DNA from: Thiohalomonas sp.
GTDB taxonomy: Bacteria > Pseudomonadota > Gammaproteobacteria > GRL18
DNA length: 5,008 nucleotides
Assembly: GCA_023864145.1 (NCBI GenBank)
Contig: JAIVER010000128.1
Span: 1-5,008 of the forward strand
Reading direction: 5' to 3'
Below are positions 1 through 5,008 of this stretch, piece after piece. Made by a program: the position numbers and the translations under genes. Below the pieces are notes generated by a model that did not search any database, was not told the DNA's origin, and saw only the letters and a list, made by a program, of their open reading frames with translations. Numbering within the stretch: position 1 is the first letter of the stretch; every line of letters starts with the position of its first letter.

Positions 1-51
1 TCATGGGCTGTGAAAGTAATTTGCGTCATTGGATAATTTTGATCTTTTTCT

Positions 52-141
52 CTATGAAAATCAAGCATTTTCATAGGTCATGGGTATATAATGAATGTAA
101 TCACTATCGCCAATACTTTCCAGTATTCCCACTATATGGGA
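52..141 (-). other. Structured leader candidate with consecutive hairpins
   Basis: Downstream of the promoter at 204-176 the minus-strand transcript contains three perfect small stems: TCCCA/TGGGA (127-141, 5-nt loop), AATACT/AGTATT (112-127, 4-nt loop, abutting the first) and CTATGAAAAT/ATTTTCATAG (52-76, 10-bp stem, 5-nt loop). No U-tract follows any of them on the minus strand, so they are not intrinsic terminators. They may form a regulatory 5' leader of the next gene. The stems are visible; the role is inferred. Confidence 0.4.
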
Positions 142-175
142 TTCAATATGCTGAAGCGGGGCGAGAGAGCCCGAC

Positions 176-204
176 ATTATACTCTTTCATGCCCGCCTGG
201 TCTA
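176..204 (-). promoter_or_regulatory. Sigma70 promoter for the next gene to the left
   Basis: On the minus strand TAGACC (204-199, four of six to TTGACA), a 17-nt spacer and a perfect TATAAT (181-176) lie only 8 nt after the damX-like stop codon. Transcription would start near 169. The segment between the -10 box and the start is GTCGGGC, a G+C-rich discriminator of the kind found in stringently controlled promoters. The downstream gene is outside the window; in relatives it is often gltB or dam, but nothing here identifies it. Confidence 0.6.
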
Positions 205-211
205 CCATCTG

Positions 212-3049
212 TCATTGACCGGACATCATCCCATGCACAGCAGAAAAACTACGTACCCAGGGATTGCTGCCCTTAATTATTACAGTTAATTGCTTACTCG
301 CATCTTGTGCTGCTGTTTTATTTGTAAAATTACCATAGATGAGAACATAAAGTGCCTTCCCATCTCGCATTGTTTTAAAATAAACTGATTGAGATTCAAT
401 AGCATATTTTTTCATATAATCCTTGATACCTGCTTCGCTGCTTAATGCAATAAGTTGAATAGTGAAATCCGCAGGATTTTGAGTCCATACCCAGGCTTCG
501 TTTTTAGATTTTAACAGCACTTTATTTGATAAAACCGGGTTAGAGAAAGTAATGTTTGCAGTTTGAGCCGCTGGTGTTACTTGTTTAACTCCTCTATTAG
601 CACTGGATGATGTAGAAAGTTGATCATTAATAGTGGAAAAATTTCTAACCCAGGCTGTTTTTGTTAACGCCGGATGAAGTGTTGTCACTGCTGATAACGC
701 TTCCTGTCTTGTTTTGTAATTACCATAGGTCATGGTATACCAATTCTGACCATTACGTTGAGTTGTATATTTTAAAATATCACCTTTTAAGGCATATTTT
801 TTTACCAGGTCATCAATTACATTTTTATTATAAGAGCCAAATAATTGAATCGTATAATTAGTATCAACTTGTTGTTTTAACCAATGCTCATCTTTAATAT
901 TATTGTCTGAGCTGGATTTAACTTTTTTTATATTTTCCTGAGCTTTGTTAACCACAGAAAAAAATGAAGTGCTGGTATTTCCTGCAGGACTTATTGCAAC
1001 TACCGTCCATTTTCTCTTTTTTATACCTGTTGCTATAAATAGTTTAATCTGATTTGAATTAATGTATTCAAATTGACTAGGAGTTAAAGGAGATGAGAAG
1101 TGTTTTTTATTTTTATCCCACCTTAATTCCACTACTGTTTGCTTTGAGAAACCCTCACCTTTGATACTGACCGCCTGACGCTTATCACTACCGATAAAGG
1201 GATTTGGTGTAATACCTTTAATTGATAGTTTTGAAATAAAAGGTTTAACGACATCGAAGTGAATACTGGATGATTGCACATCATTCTTATTCTTTGCCGA
1301 CACACTCCATTGTTGAGGTGTAATGCCGGTACTCAAATGCAGTTTTATTTTATTTTTATTAATATAGCGCCATTGTTTCGGTGTTTGTCTTTGTGAAAAC
1401 TCTTTTTTACTGTCAGCCCAGCTTACTATTAAGCGATTCTCTGGCTCCAGATTATTACCTATAATAGTGATGTATTGACGACTATTTGAGCCAATCACCG
1501 GCTCCGGCTCTACCGATTTAAGTTCCGGTACGGGTATTGATATTTCAACAGTCCCAGCTGTTTTAGCAGCTTTTTGTTCTATAACGAGAGTGTCAACTGG
1601 CCCATTAACAATGATTTCTTCTTTGTTATCTTCTGTGCTACCTTCTTTTTTTACCTTGTCTTGCGTGTTCTCAATTAAATCTAATTGTCCCACTGCATCT
1701 GAATGTTCATTATTGAGTTCTTCTGCTTGCTCAGTGGTTTCTAATTTCGCTTGAGCAGTGACTTTTTCAACCGTCTTTTCTGCTGTTTTTTCTATAAGAA
1801 CTGGATTTGGCTGTTCAACTAATTTTGCTTCTTTAGTTTTTGCATCCACAAGAAGTTTTTCGGGGGGTAATTCTAATGGCAGTAAATCAATTTTTTCTTT
1901 TTTTACTTGTGTTGAGCCATTATCGGATTGCTCAAATACTGAATTAATAGTAATTATTGCAACCACCAGAATCCCAATCATAGCCATTGGTATCACAAAT
2001 TTGGACAAACCTGATTCTGAGGCAGAATTGTCATCAGCAAATATTTCTTCATTATCATCTGAGTCCTCTTCAGCAAACAACGTATCTGATGACTGCTCAC
2101 CCATCTGCTCAATTTCTTCAAACTTTTCAGTCAGGCGATTAAGTTGCGCTTCAACGCGATCACTTCGATGTTCAGAAAAATCGTCTTCATCAAGTGCGTC
2201 CAGTAAATTATTAGGCTGCTCTGTATTTAGTTCATTTACTGGATTTTTACTGACCGATTCAGGGCTTACATCCAAGTTAAAATGCTTATCAGGCTCAATA
2301 TAATTATCCGCTTTACCACTGGACGCTAAAAATTTATCTGCAAAATAATCTATTTTTTGGGGAATACCGTCTGAATAACTATAAATACTATCAATAATGC
2401 GGGGAGTGAACGGCGTTTCCCGATCAAAACCAGCAACGGCCATCTTATGCCTTAAATAACCCGAAACACCTTCTTTATCCAGTTTACTCAAGGATGCTAT
2501 ATGGACAATATCTTTAAAATCCTTGAGTTCAGGACTTTGTAGAAAATCGCTTACTTGCGTCGTAGCAAATAAAACAATATTAATATAAGGTTCTTCATTT
2601 TGCTTTTGCTGAGAGAGCTGTATAAGGAAGCGTAAAGAGTCTATAGAAAGTGCTTCAGCACTGTCAACAAATAATACGGGTTTAAAGCCAAGCTGATTTA
2701 TTTCTGTCAATTGTGTTTCTAAAGCTTCAAGCAAGTCAACATGCTCATCATTAATTGCACCAAATACATCTAATATGGTTTGTATTAACGTCAGTGTATC
2801 GTACTGTTGTGCATCTGTTATTTTTGCAACTCGCCAATTATTATCAATTCGATTTGCAAGAGCTTCCAGAAAAAGGCTTTTGCCCATCCCGGACTCACCG
2901 ATAATGACTTGAAAATTACTTGAATATTCAATCAGATGTTCAGTTGAGTCTAATATTTGAGCACGGTTTTGATCTGCATAGAAATAACGCTGATCAATGT
3001 TGTTGCTAAAAGGATTTTCTCTTAAACCCAGCCGATCCAATTGTGACAC
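212..3049 (-). CDS. damX: DamX-like AAA+ ATPase with tandem IPT/TIG-like and tandem SPOR domains
   Basis: This is a 945-residue type II inner-membrane protein. Residues 1-245 match the ExeA-type AAA+ fold: Walker A GESGMGKS at 51-58, a Walker B strand ending at D129, a YLRHKM...AGF segment at 198-208, and GIPQKID near 228-234. An acidic, partly coiled linker (about 286-345) leads to one transmembrane helix at 351-372. A Lys/Glu-rich periplasmic linker (about 376-510) follows, then two IPT/TIG-like repeats (512-601, 612-700) and two SPOR domains (731-806, 861-938), each with TIQL, YGN and WVR. SPOR domains bind glycan strands lacking stem peptides, and E. coli DamX acts at the septum, so a division or envelope role is inferred. 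E. coli DamX is about 430 residues with one SPOR domain, so this is an enlarged relative. Position after aroK-aroB supports the damX assignment. The start is GTG at 3049-3047, behind AGGGAG with a 6-nt spacer. The Walker B glutamate position reads Ser (DSAE). The symbol rests on synteny and SPOR homology; strict orthology is unproven. Confidence 0.9.
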   Translation of the reverse strand: MSQLDRLGLRENPFSNNIDQRYFYADQNRAQILDSTEHLIEYSSNFQVIIGESGMGKSLFLEALANRIDNNWRVAKITDAQQYDTLTLIQTILDVFGAINDEHVDLLEALETQLTEINQLGFKPVLFVDSAEALSIDSLRFLIQLSQQKQNEEPYINIVLFATTQVSDFLQSPELKDFKDIVHIASLSKLDKEGVSGYLRHKMAVAGFDRETPFTPRIIDSIYSYSDGIPQKIDYFADKFLASSGKADNYIEPDKHFNLDVSPESVSKNPVNELNTEQPNNLLDALDEDDFSEHRSDRVEAQLNRLTEKFEEIEQMGEQSSDTLFAEEDSDDNEEIFADDNSASESGLSKFVIPMAMIGILVVAIITINSVFEQSDNGSTQVKKEKIDLLPLELPPEKLLVDAKTKEAKLVEQPNPVLIEKTAEKTVEKVTAQAKLETTEQAEELNNEHSDAVGQLDLIENTQDKVKKEGSTEDNKEEIIVNGPVDTLVIEQKAAKTAGTVEISIPVPELKSVEPEPVIGSNSRQYITIIGNNLEPENRLIVSWADSKKEFSQRQTPKQWRYINKNKIKLHLSTGITPQQWSVSAKNKNDVQSSSIHFDVVKPFISKLSIKGITPNPFIGSDKRQAVSIKGEGFSKQTVVELRWDKNKKHFSSPLTPSQFEYINSNQIKLFIATGIKKRKWTVVAISPAGNTSTSFFSVVNKAQENIKKVKSSSDNNIKDEHWLKQQVDTNYTIQLFGSYNKNVIDDLVKKYALKGDILKYTTQRNGQNWYTMTYGNYKTRQEALSAVTTLHPALTKTAWVRNFSTINDQLSTSSSANRGVKQVTPAAQTANITFSNPVLSNKVLLKSKNEAWVWTQNPADFTIQLIALSSEAGIKDYMKKYAIESQSVYFKTMRDGKALYVLIYGNFTNKTAAQDASKQLTVIIKGSNPWVRSFSAVHGMMSGQ
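236..859 (-). repeat. Tandem SPOR domains within the damX-like gene
   Basis: Residues 731-806 and 861-938 are two SPOR domains of about 77 residues. Both begin with an aromatic residue plus TIQL, both have KKYA in the first helix region, an R-(N/D)-G turn, a YGN motif after a hydrophobic strand, an Ala-rich second helix, and a closing WVR-x-FS. A Trp-containing lead-in precedes each (HWLKQQ and WVWTQN), like the W-L before the SPOR domain of E. coli DamX. A Ser/Thr-rich linker of about 54 residues separates them. SPOR domains bind denuded peptidoglycan glycans, so a pair would be expected to raise avidity. Most DamX proteins have one. Confidence 0.85.
950..1516 (-). repeat. Tandem IPT/TIG-like beta-sandwich repeats within the damX-like gene
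   Basis: Residues 512-601 and 612-700 of the damX-like protein are an internal duplication. By hand alignment about 35 of 90 positions are identical. Shared landmarks in order are P-x-P, IGS, RQ, I-x-G, W, KK-x-FS, TP-x-Q, YIN-x-N-x-IKL, TGI, W-x-V-x-A and a closing F-x-VV. The P-x-P start, glycine turn and regular tryptophans fit immunoglobulin-like IPT/TIG folds. The repeats lie on the periplasmic side, between the charged linker and the SPOR domains, where they could act as a rigid spacer or a protein-binding module. The family assignment is a visual judgement; the duplication itself is plain in the sequence. Confidence 0.75.
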
Positions 3050-3125
3050 GTGTCGCTCCCTAGTTATAAAAAAAGTATTTCACAATTAAGACAATAACCA
3101 GTGTATGCCTTACTGAATTGTGACA
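3039..3125. repeat. Three copies of the octamer AATTGTGA around the damX-like gene start
   Basis: AATTGTGACA occurs on the plus strand at 3039-3048 and again at 3116-3125. The reverse complement TCACAATT lies between them at 3080-3087. The three copies cover most of the 96-nt aroB-to-damX-like gap and the first codons of the downstream gene. They could be half-sites for a transcription factor (TGTGA is also the CRP half-site core, though no TGTGA-N6-TCACA pair is present). In A+T-rich DNA, chance recurrence cannot be dismissed. No confident sigma70 promoter was found in this gap; TTGTCA with TACACT has only a 15-nt spacer. Confidence 0.35.
3056..3061 (-). promoter_or_regulatory. Strong Shine-Dalgarno of the damX-like gene (AGGGAG)
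   Basis: AGGGAG lies 6 nt upstream of the GTG at 3049-3047 and fixes that codon as the start. The codon sits in a perfect 10-bp palindrome, GACACGTGTC (3045-3054), that also covers the spacer between the site and the start. The protein then begins SQLDRLGLRENPF, a normal N-terminus for ExeA-type AAA+ proteins, in which a Leu-x-x-NPF motif opens the domain. Confidence 0.85.
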
Positions 3126-3145
3126 AAAATTTGTGTAAACTAAAT

Positions 3146-4240
3146 TTATCCTGTAGCAAAGGCTTCTAGTGTCTGCTTAAGTTTGTCTATATCAAAATCT
3201 GCACTAATAAAACTGCTGCCCAGTGCGTTGAGTAAAATGAGATGTAGTTGTCCATCAAGTACTTTTTTATCACCAGCCATCAATTCTATGAATTTTTCTA
3301 CAGAGATCCTTACATCATTAGTAATGGGTAGCTGAGTGGGTAAATTCGCCGCTTTGATAAGTTCAATAATTTGCTGCAGCACTGGCGTATCAATCCAGCC
3401 ATGTCTAACAGAAAGGTCAGCGGCCATAACCATACCAATTGCGATAGCCTCACCATGCAGGCAGTTGCCATAACCCAGACCAGTTTCTATCGCATGACCA
3501 AAAGTATGACCCAGATTGAGCAAGGCTCGTTGTCCTGCTTCTTTTTCATCTGCTGCAACGACATCAGCCTTATCCTGGCAGGAAAATTCAATGGCATATT
3601 CCAGCGCCTCAGAGTTACGCTGCTTTAATGCGGTCATATTATTACTAAGCCAGACAAAAAATTCCTGACTATTGATCAGTGCATATTTAATGACTTCAGC
3701 TAAACCCGCACTCAATTGTCTATCATCAAGTGTATTTAACGTATTGGTATCAGCAAGCACACATTGAGGTTGATGAAAAGCACCTATCATATTTTTACCC
3801 AGAGGATGATTGACTCCTGTTTTCCCCCCCACAGAGGAATCAACTTGTGCCAGTAAGGTAGTAGGGATTTGAATAAAGTTAACACCTCGACGATAAATTG
3901 CCGCCGCATAACCGGTCATATCACCTATTACACCACCGCCCAGAGCAATCAGCGTGACGCGGCGATCGAACTGCTTTTCCATCAATCGATCAATAATCGG
4001 AAAAATTCCATCATAAGTTTTATAAACTTCGCCATCAGGTAAAATGACTGTCTCACACTGATAGTCTGAAAAAAGGCCTAAAACCTTATCCAGATAAAGT
4101 GAGGCGATAGTTTCATTACTGACTATAAGAACTTGCTTGCCGCTCACATAGTGTGATATTAATGATTTATCATTTAATATATCCTGACCGATAAAAATTG
4201 GATAACTGCGCTCGTCTAAATCAACATTTAATGTAATCAT
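3146..4240 (-). CDS. aroB: 3-dehydroquinate synthase
   Basis: AroB converts DAHP to 3-dehydroquinate, the second step of the shikimate pathway, in the cytoplasm with NAD+ and a divalent metal (Zn2+ or Co2+). The 364-residue product has the usual family length. It carries the NAD-binding GGGVIGDMTG at 101-110, the RGVNFIQIPTTLL-type block near 118-130, SSVGGKTGVNH at 135-145 and GKNMIGAFHQP at 148-158. Metal ligands expected from the family are E182 (AEVIKYA), H245 (GHTFGHAIE) and H262 (LHGEAI); all are present. The tail has the DKK motif near 324-326. The start is ATG at 4240-4238, giving MITLNVDLDERSYPI, which lines up with the E. coli N-terminus. A TTG at 4312-4310 in the same frame would add 24 residues unlike the family, so it is rejected. 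The ribosome binding site is weak (AAAAGAAAT). The gene lies 84 nt after aroK, across a large inverted repeat, and is probably co-transcribed with it. Confidence 0.97.
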   Translation of the reverse strand: MITLNVDLDERSYPIFIGQDILNDKSLISHYVSGKQVLIVSNETIASLYLDKVLGLFSDYQCETVILPDGEVYKTYDGIFPIIDRLMEKQFDRRVTLIALGGGVIGDMTGYAAAIYRRGVNFIQIPTTLLAQVDSSVGGKTGVNHPLGKNMIGAFHQPQCVLADTNTLNTLDDRQLSAGLAEVIKYALINSQEFFVWLSNNMTALKQRNSEALEYAIEFSCQDKADVVAADEKEAGQRALLNLGHTFGHAIETGLGYGNCLHGEAIAIGMVMAADLSVRHGWIDTPVLQQIIELIKAANLPTQLPITNDVRISVEKFIELMAGDKKVLDGQLHLILLNALGSSFISADFDIDKLKQTLEAFATG

Positions 4241-4266
4241 ATTTCTTTTGGTTGTTATCTTGTTAG

Positions 4267-4329
4267 GTTGATACGTTAATAAGTTAAAAGACAATACATA
4301 ACAACTTATCAACTTATTAACGTATCAAC
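4267..4329. repeat. Perfect 19-bp inverted repeat between aroK and aroB
   Basis: The arms are 4267-4285 (GTTGATACGTTAATAAGTT) and 4311-4329 (its exact reverse complement), separated by a 25-nt loop at 4286-4310. In the aroK-aroB mRNA this would form a long A+U-rich hairpin. Its 5' arm starts in the last aroK codon and holds the aroK TGA at 4327-4325. It ends 26 nt before the aroB ATG. No U-tract follows it on either strand, so it does not look like an intrinsic terminator. It could be an RNA processing or stability element, a translational attenuator for aroB, or a small palindromic repeat inserted at the gene junction. The repeat is certain; the role is unknown. Confidence 0.9.
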
Positions 4330-4828
4330 GGAGTAATTTTTCTAATTCTTTAACTGCGGCATGAACCGTCATTTTGTTTGTTTCTAATATTATATCAGCT
4401 AATTCACGATAAATGAGTTCTCGCTCAGTTAAAATAGATTGTAGTTTCGCTCTGGGATCATCTGTTTGTAATAGTGGGCGATTTTTATCTTTTGCTGTTC
4501 TTTCTAATAAATCATCAATGCCGGCACAAAGATATACCACCGTACCTGAACGCTTTAATATCTTTTGGTTATCTTTTTTTAGAACACCACCACCACCTGT
4601 AGCCAGAACAATTCGATTCTTTTTTGTCAGCTCCGAGATGACATCCTGTTCACGCTTACGAAAACCTTCCTCACCTTCTAATTCAAAAATTAAAGGGATA
4701 GAAACACCGGTTCGCTCTTCAATTTCTTTGTCACTGTCAAAGAAATCAAAACCCAAAATACGAGCAATTTGCCGTCCAATGGTTGTTTTACCAGCCCCCA
4801 TCGGGCCGATTAAAATAATATTACTAAT
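4325..4828 (-). CDS. aroK: Shikimate kinase (non-canonical ATT start)
   Basis: AroK phosphorylates shikimate at the 3-hydroxyl with ATP in the cytoplasm, the fifth step of the shikimate pathway. Counting from the ATT at 4828-4826 the product is 167 residues, close to the family norm of about 170. The P-loop GPMGAGKT is at 8-15. Shikimate-binding residues are D33 (in DSD), R57 (in GFRKRE), the GGGG run at 78-81 and R136. The lid arginine is R117, in NRPLL. The first ATG (4801-4799) would start inside the P-loop and remove the first beta strand, SNIILIGP, so it cannot be the true start. The frame is open upstream to a TAA at 4858-4856 but contains no ATG, GTG or TTG there. GGAG at 4838-4835, with a 6-nt spacer, points to ATT; a CTG at 4840-4838 has no such site. 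aroB follows downstream. A sequencing error that altered a normal start codon is the alternative. Confidence 0.93.
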   Translation of the reverse strand: MSNIILIGPMGAGKTTIGRQIARILGFDFFDSDKEIEERTGVSIPLIFELEGEEGFRKREQDVISELTKKNRIVLATGGGGVLKKDNQKILKRSGTVVYLCAGIDDLLERTAKDKNRPLLQTDDPRAKLQSILTERELIYRELADIILETNKMTVHAAVKELEKLLR

Positions 4829-4840
4829 GCTATGCTCCAG
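4826..4840 (-). promoter_or_regulatory. Ribosome binding site that defines the ATT start of aroK
   Basis: On the minus strand the sequence reads CTGGAG-CATAGC-ATT. GGAG (4838-4835) is the only good Shine-Dalgarno near the aroK N-terminus, and the 6-nt spacer places ATT (4828-4826) in the start position. The following codons give SNIILIGPMGAGK, the normal start of the fold. ATT starts are rare; infC and pcnB of E. coli are the known examples, and IF3 represses translation from such codons. Confidence 0.65.
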
Positions 4841-4870
4841 AAAAAAGCTGAGGTATTAATTTTGAAGTGT

Positions 4871-4899
4871 AATATGACAAATCATAGTGATTTTATCAA
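4871..4899 (-). promoter_or_regulatory. Candidate sigma70 promoter of aroK
   Basis: On the minus strand TTGATA (4899-4894, five of six to TTGACA) is followed by a 17-nt spacer and CATATT (4876-4871, four of six to TATAAT). Transcription would begin near 4864 and leave a leader of about 35 nt before the aroK start. There is no pilQ tail upstream, so the aroK-aroB-damX-like operon plausibly starts here. The -10 box is weak and A+T-rich DNA yields such matches by chance. Confidence 0.4.
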
Positions 4900-4941
4900 G
4901 CCTTATATAGACTCAGTTATTAAGCTAAAGTTTAGAGCGAC

Positions 4942-4969
4942 AGCTCACCCTTGAGTGACCTGTTTTTTT
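4942..4969 (+). other. Hairpin followed by a T-run, upstream of the boxA-like site
   Basis: AGCTCAC (4942-4948) pairs with GTGACCT (4955-4961) with one C-C mismatch and a 6-nt loop. It is followed by G and seven T (4963-4969). A second, mutually exclusive hairpin, GAGC-GACA-GCTC, lies at 4935-4946. This could be a weak intrinsic terminator on the plus strand, although no plus-strand gene precedes it. It could also be a boxB-like stem, because in rrn leaders boxB precedes boxA. The stem is short, so either reading is tentative. Confidence 0.3.
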
Positions 4970-4973
4970 CAAA

Positions 4974-5005
4974 TGTTCTTTAACAAATTATTTGTAACAA
5001 GCTGA
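4974..5005 (+). promoter_or_regulatory. rRNA-type boxA-like element at the right edge
   Basis: TGTTCTTTAACAA (4974-4986) closely matches the rRNA boxA antitermination element (TGCTCTTTAACAA in E. coli). It is followed 11 nt later by CAAGCTGA (4998-5005), which also follows boxA in the E. coli 16S-23S spacer. This suggests that an rRNA operon leader, or a piece of an rRNA spacer, begins here on the plus strand and runs past the end of the window. No good plus-strand rRNA promoter is visible in 4860-4970, and no rRNA gene is present, so this remains a candidate. Confidence 0.4.
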
Positions 5006-5008
5006 TTT

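Noticed and set aside
1..29. Possible start of a gene at the left edge on the minus strand (MTQITFTAH, open to the edge)
   Set aside because: Only nine codons are visible and no Shine-Dalgarno precedes the ATG at 29-27; too little to call.
52..76. 10-bp perfect hairpin as an intrinsic terminator of the damX-like gene
   Set aside because: The stem is A+T-rich and no T-run follows it on the minus strand; it lies beyond a new promoter.
61..177. Minus-strand frame of 38 codons starting at the ATG that overlaps the TATAAT box (MSGSLAPLQH... to TGA)
   Set aside because: Its start overlaps the promoter -10 box, there is no convincing ribosome binding site, the product is not recognised, and the region is better explained as a leader.
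1758..2303. Plus-strand open frame of 181 codons, serine-rich
   Set aside because: It is antisense to the acidic and Lys/Glu-rich linkers and membrane helix of the damX-like protein; the serine bias is a by-product of the complementary codons.
4241..4312. A 24-residue N-terminal extension of AroB from a TTG at 4312-4310
   Set aside because: The extra residues do not resemble any AroB N-terminus and are encoded by the inverted repeat; the ATG at 4240-4238 gives the family-typical start.
4413..4859. Plus-strand open frame of 148 codons opposite aroK
   Set aside because: It is antisense to a well-conserved enzyme, has no recognisable domain, and its composition mirrors aroK codons.
4931..4962. 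tRNA-like fragment (TAGAGCG near 4933, CACCC near 4946)
   Set aside because: No acceptor stem, T-arm or GTTCRA motif can be placed around it; the similarity is limited to a few bases.

Overview
The window looks like chromosomal sequence from an A+T-rich gammaproteobacterium. All three convincing genes lie on the minus strand, in the order aroK (shikimate kinase), aroB (3-dehydroquinate synthase), then a long damX-like gene for a membrane-anchored AAA+ ATPase with SPOR domains. This aroK-aroB-damX order is a well-known gammaproteobacterial arrangement, often placed between pilMNOPQ and dam or gltB. Neither pilQ nor gltB/dam can be recognised in what is visible here, so the lineage cannot be narrowed further.

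Right to left, positions 4829-5008 are non-coding. They hold a plausible aroK promoter on the minus strand and, at the extreme right edge on the plus strand, a short sequence that strongly resembles an rRNA-type boxA antitermination element followed by the CAAGCTGA found in many gammaproteobacterial rRNA spacers. aroK follows. Its obvious internal ATG would cut off the first beta strand and part of the P-loop; the only start that restores a normal enzyme and sits behind a good ribosome binding site is an ATT codon at 4828-4826. The 84 nt between aroK and aroB contain a perfect 19-bp inverted repeat that includes the aroK stop codon. aroB itself is ordinary. The 96 nt between aroB and the damX-like gene carry three copies of one octamer in mixed orientation, then a strong Shine-Dalgarno and a GTG start.

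The damX-like protein (945 aa) is about twice as long as E. coli DamX. It has a cytoplasmic ExeA-type AAA+ domain, an acidic linker, one transmembrane helix, a long charged periplasmic linker, two tandem IPT/TIG-like beta-sandwich repeats, and two tandem SPOR domains. The expected job is binding of denuded peptidoglycan glycan strands at the division septum, with an ATPase module on the cytoplasmic side. AroK and AroB are two steps of the shikimate pathway, so the cluster joins aromatic precursor synthesis to an envelope gene by synteny rather than by shared biochemistry.

The leftmost 211 nt, downstream of the damX-like gene, carry a good sigma70 promoter on the minus strand (perfect TATAAT, 17-nt spacer, G+C-rich discriminator). 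It is followed by a string of small perfect hairpins, so the next gene leftward probably has its own promoter and a structured leader of at least about 140 nt. No tRNA, CRISPR array, insertion sequence or clear intrinsic terminator for these genes is visible.
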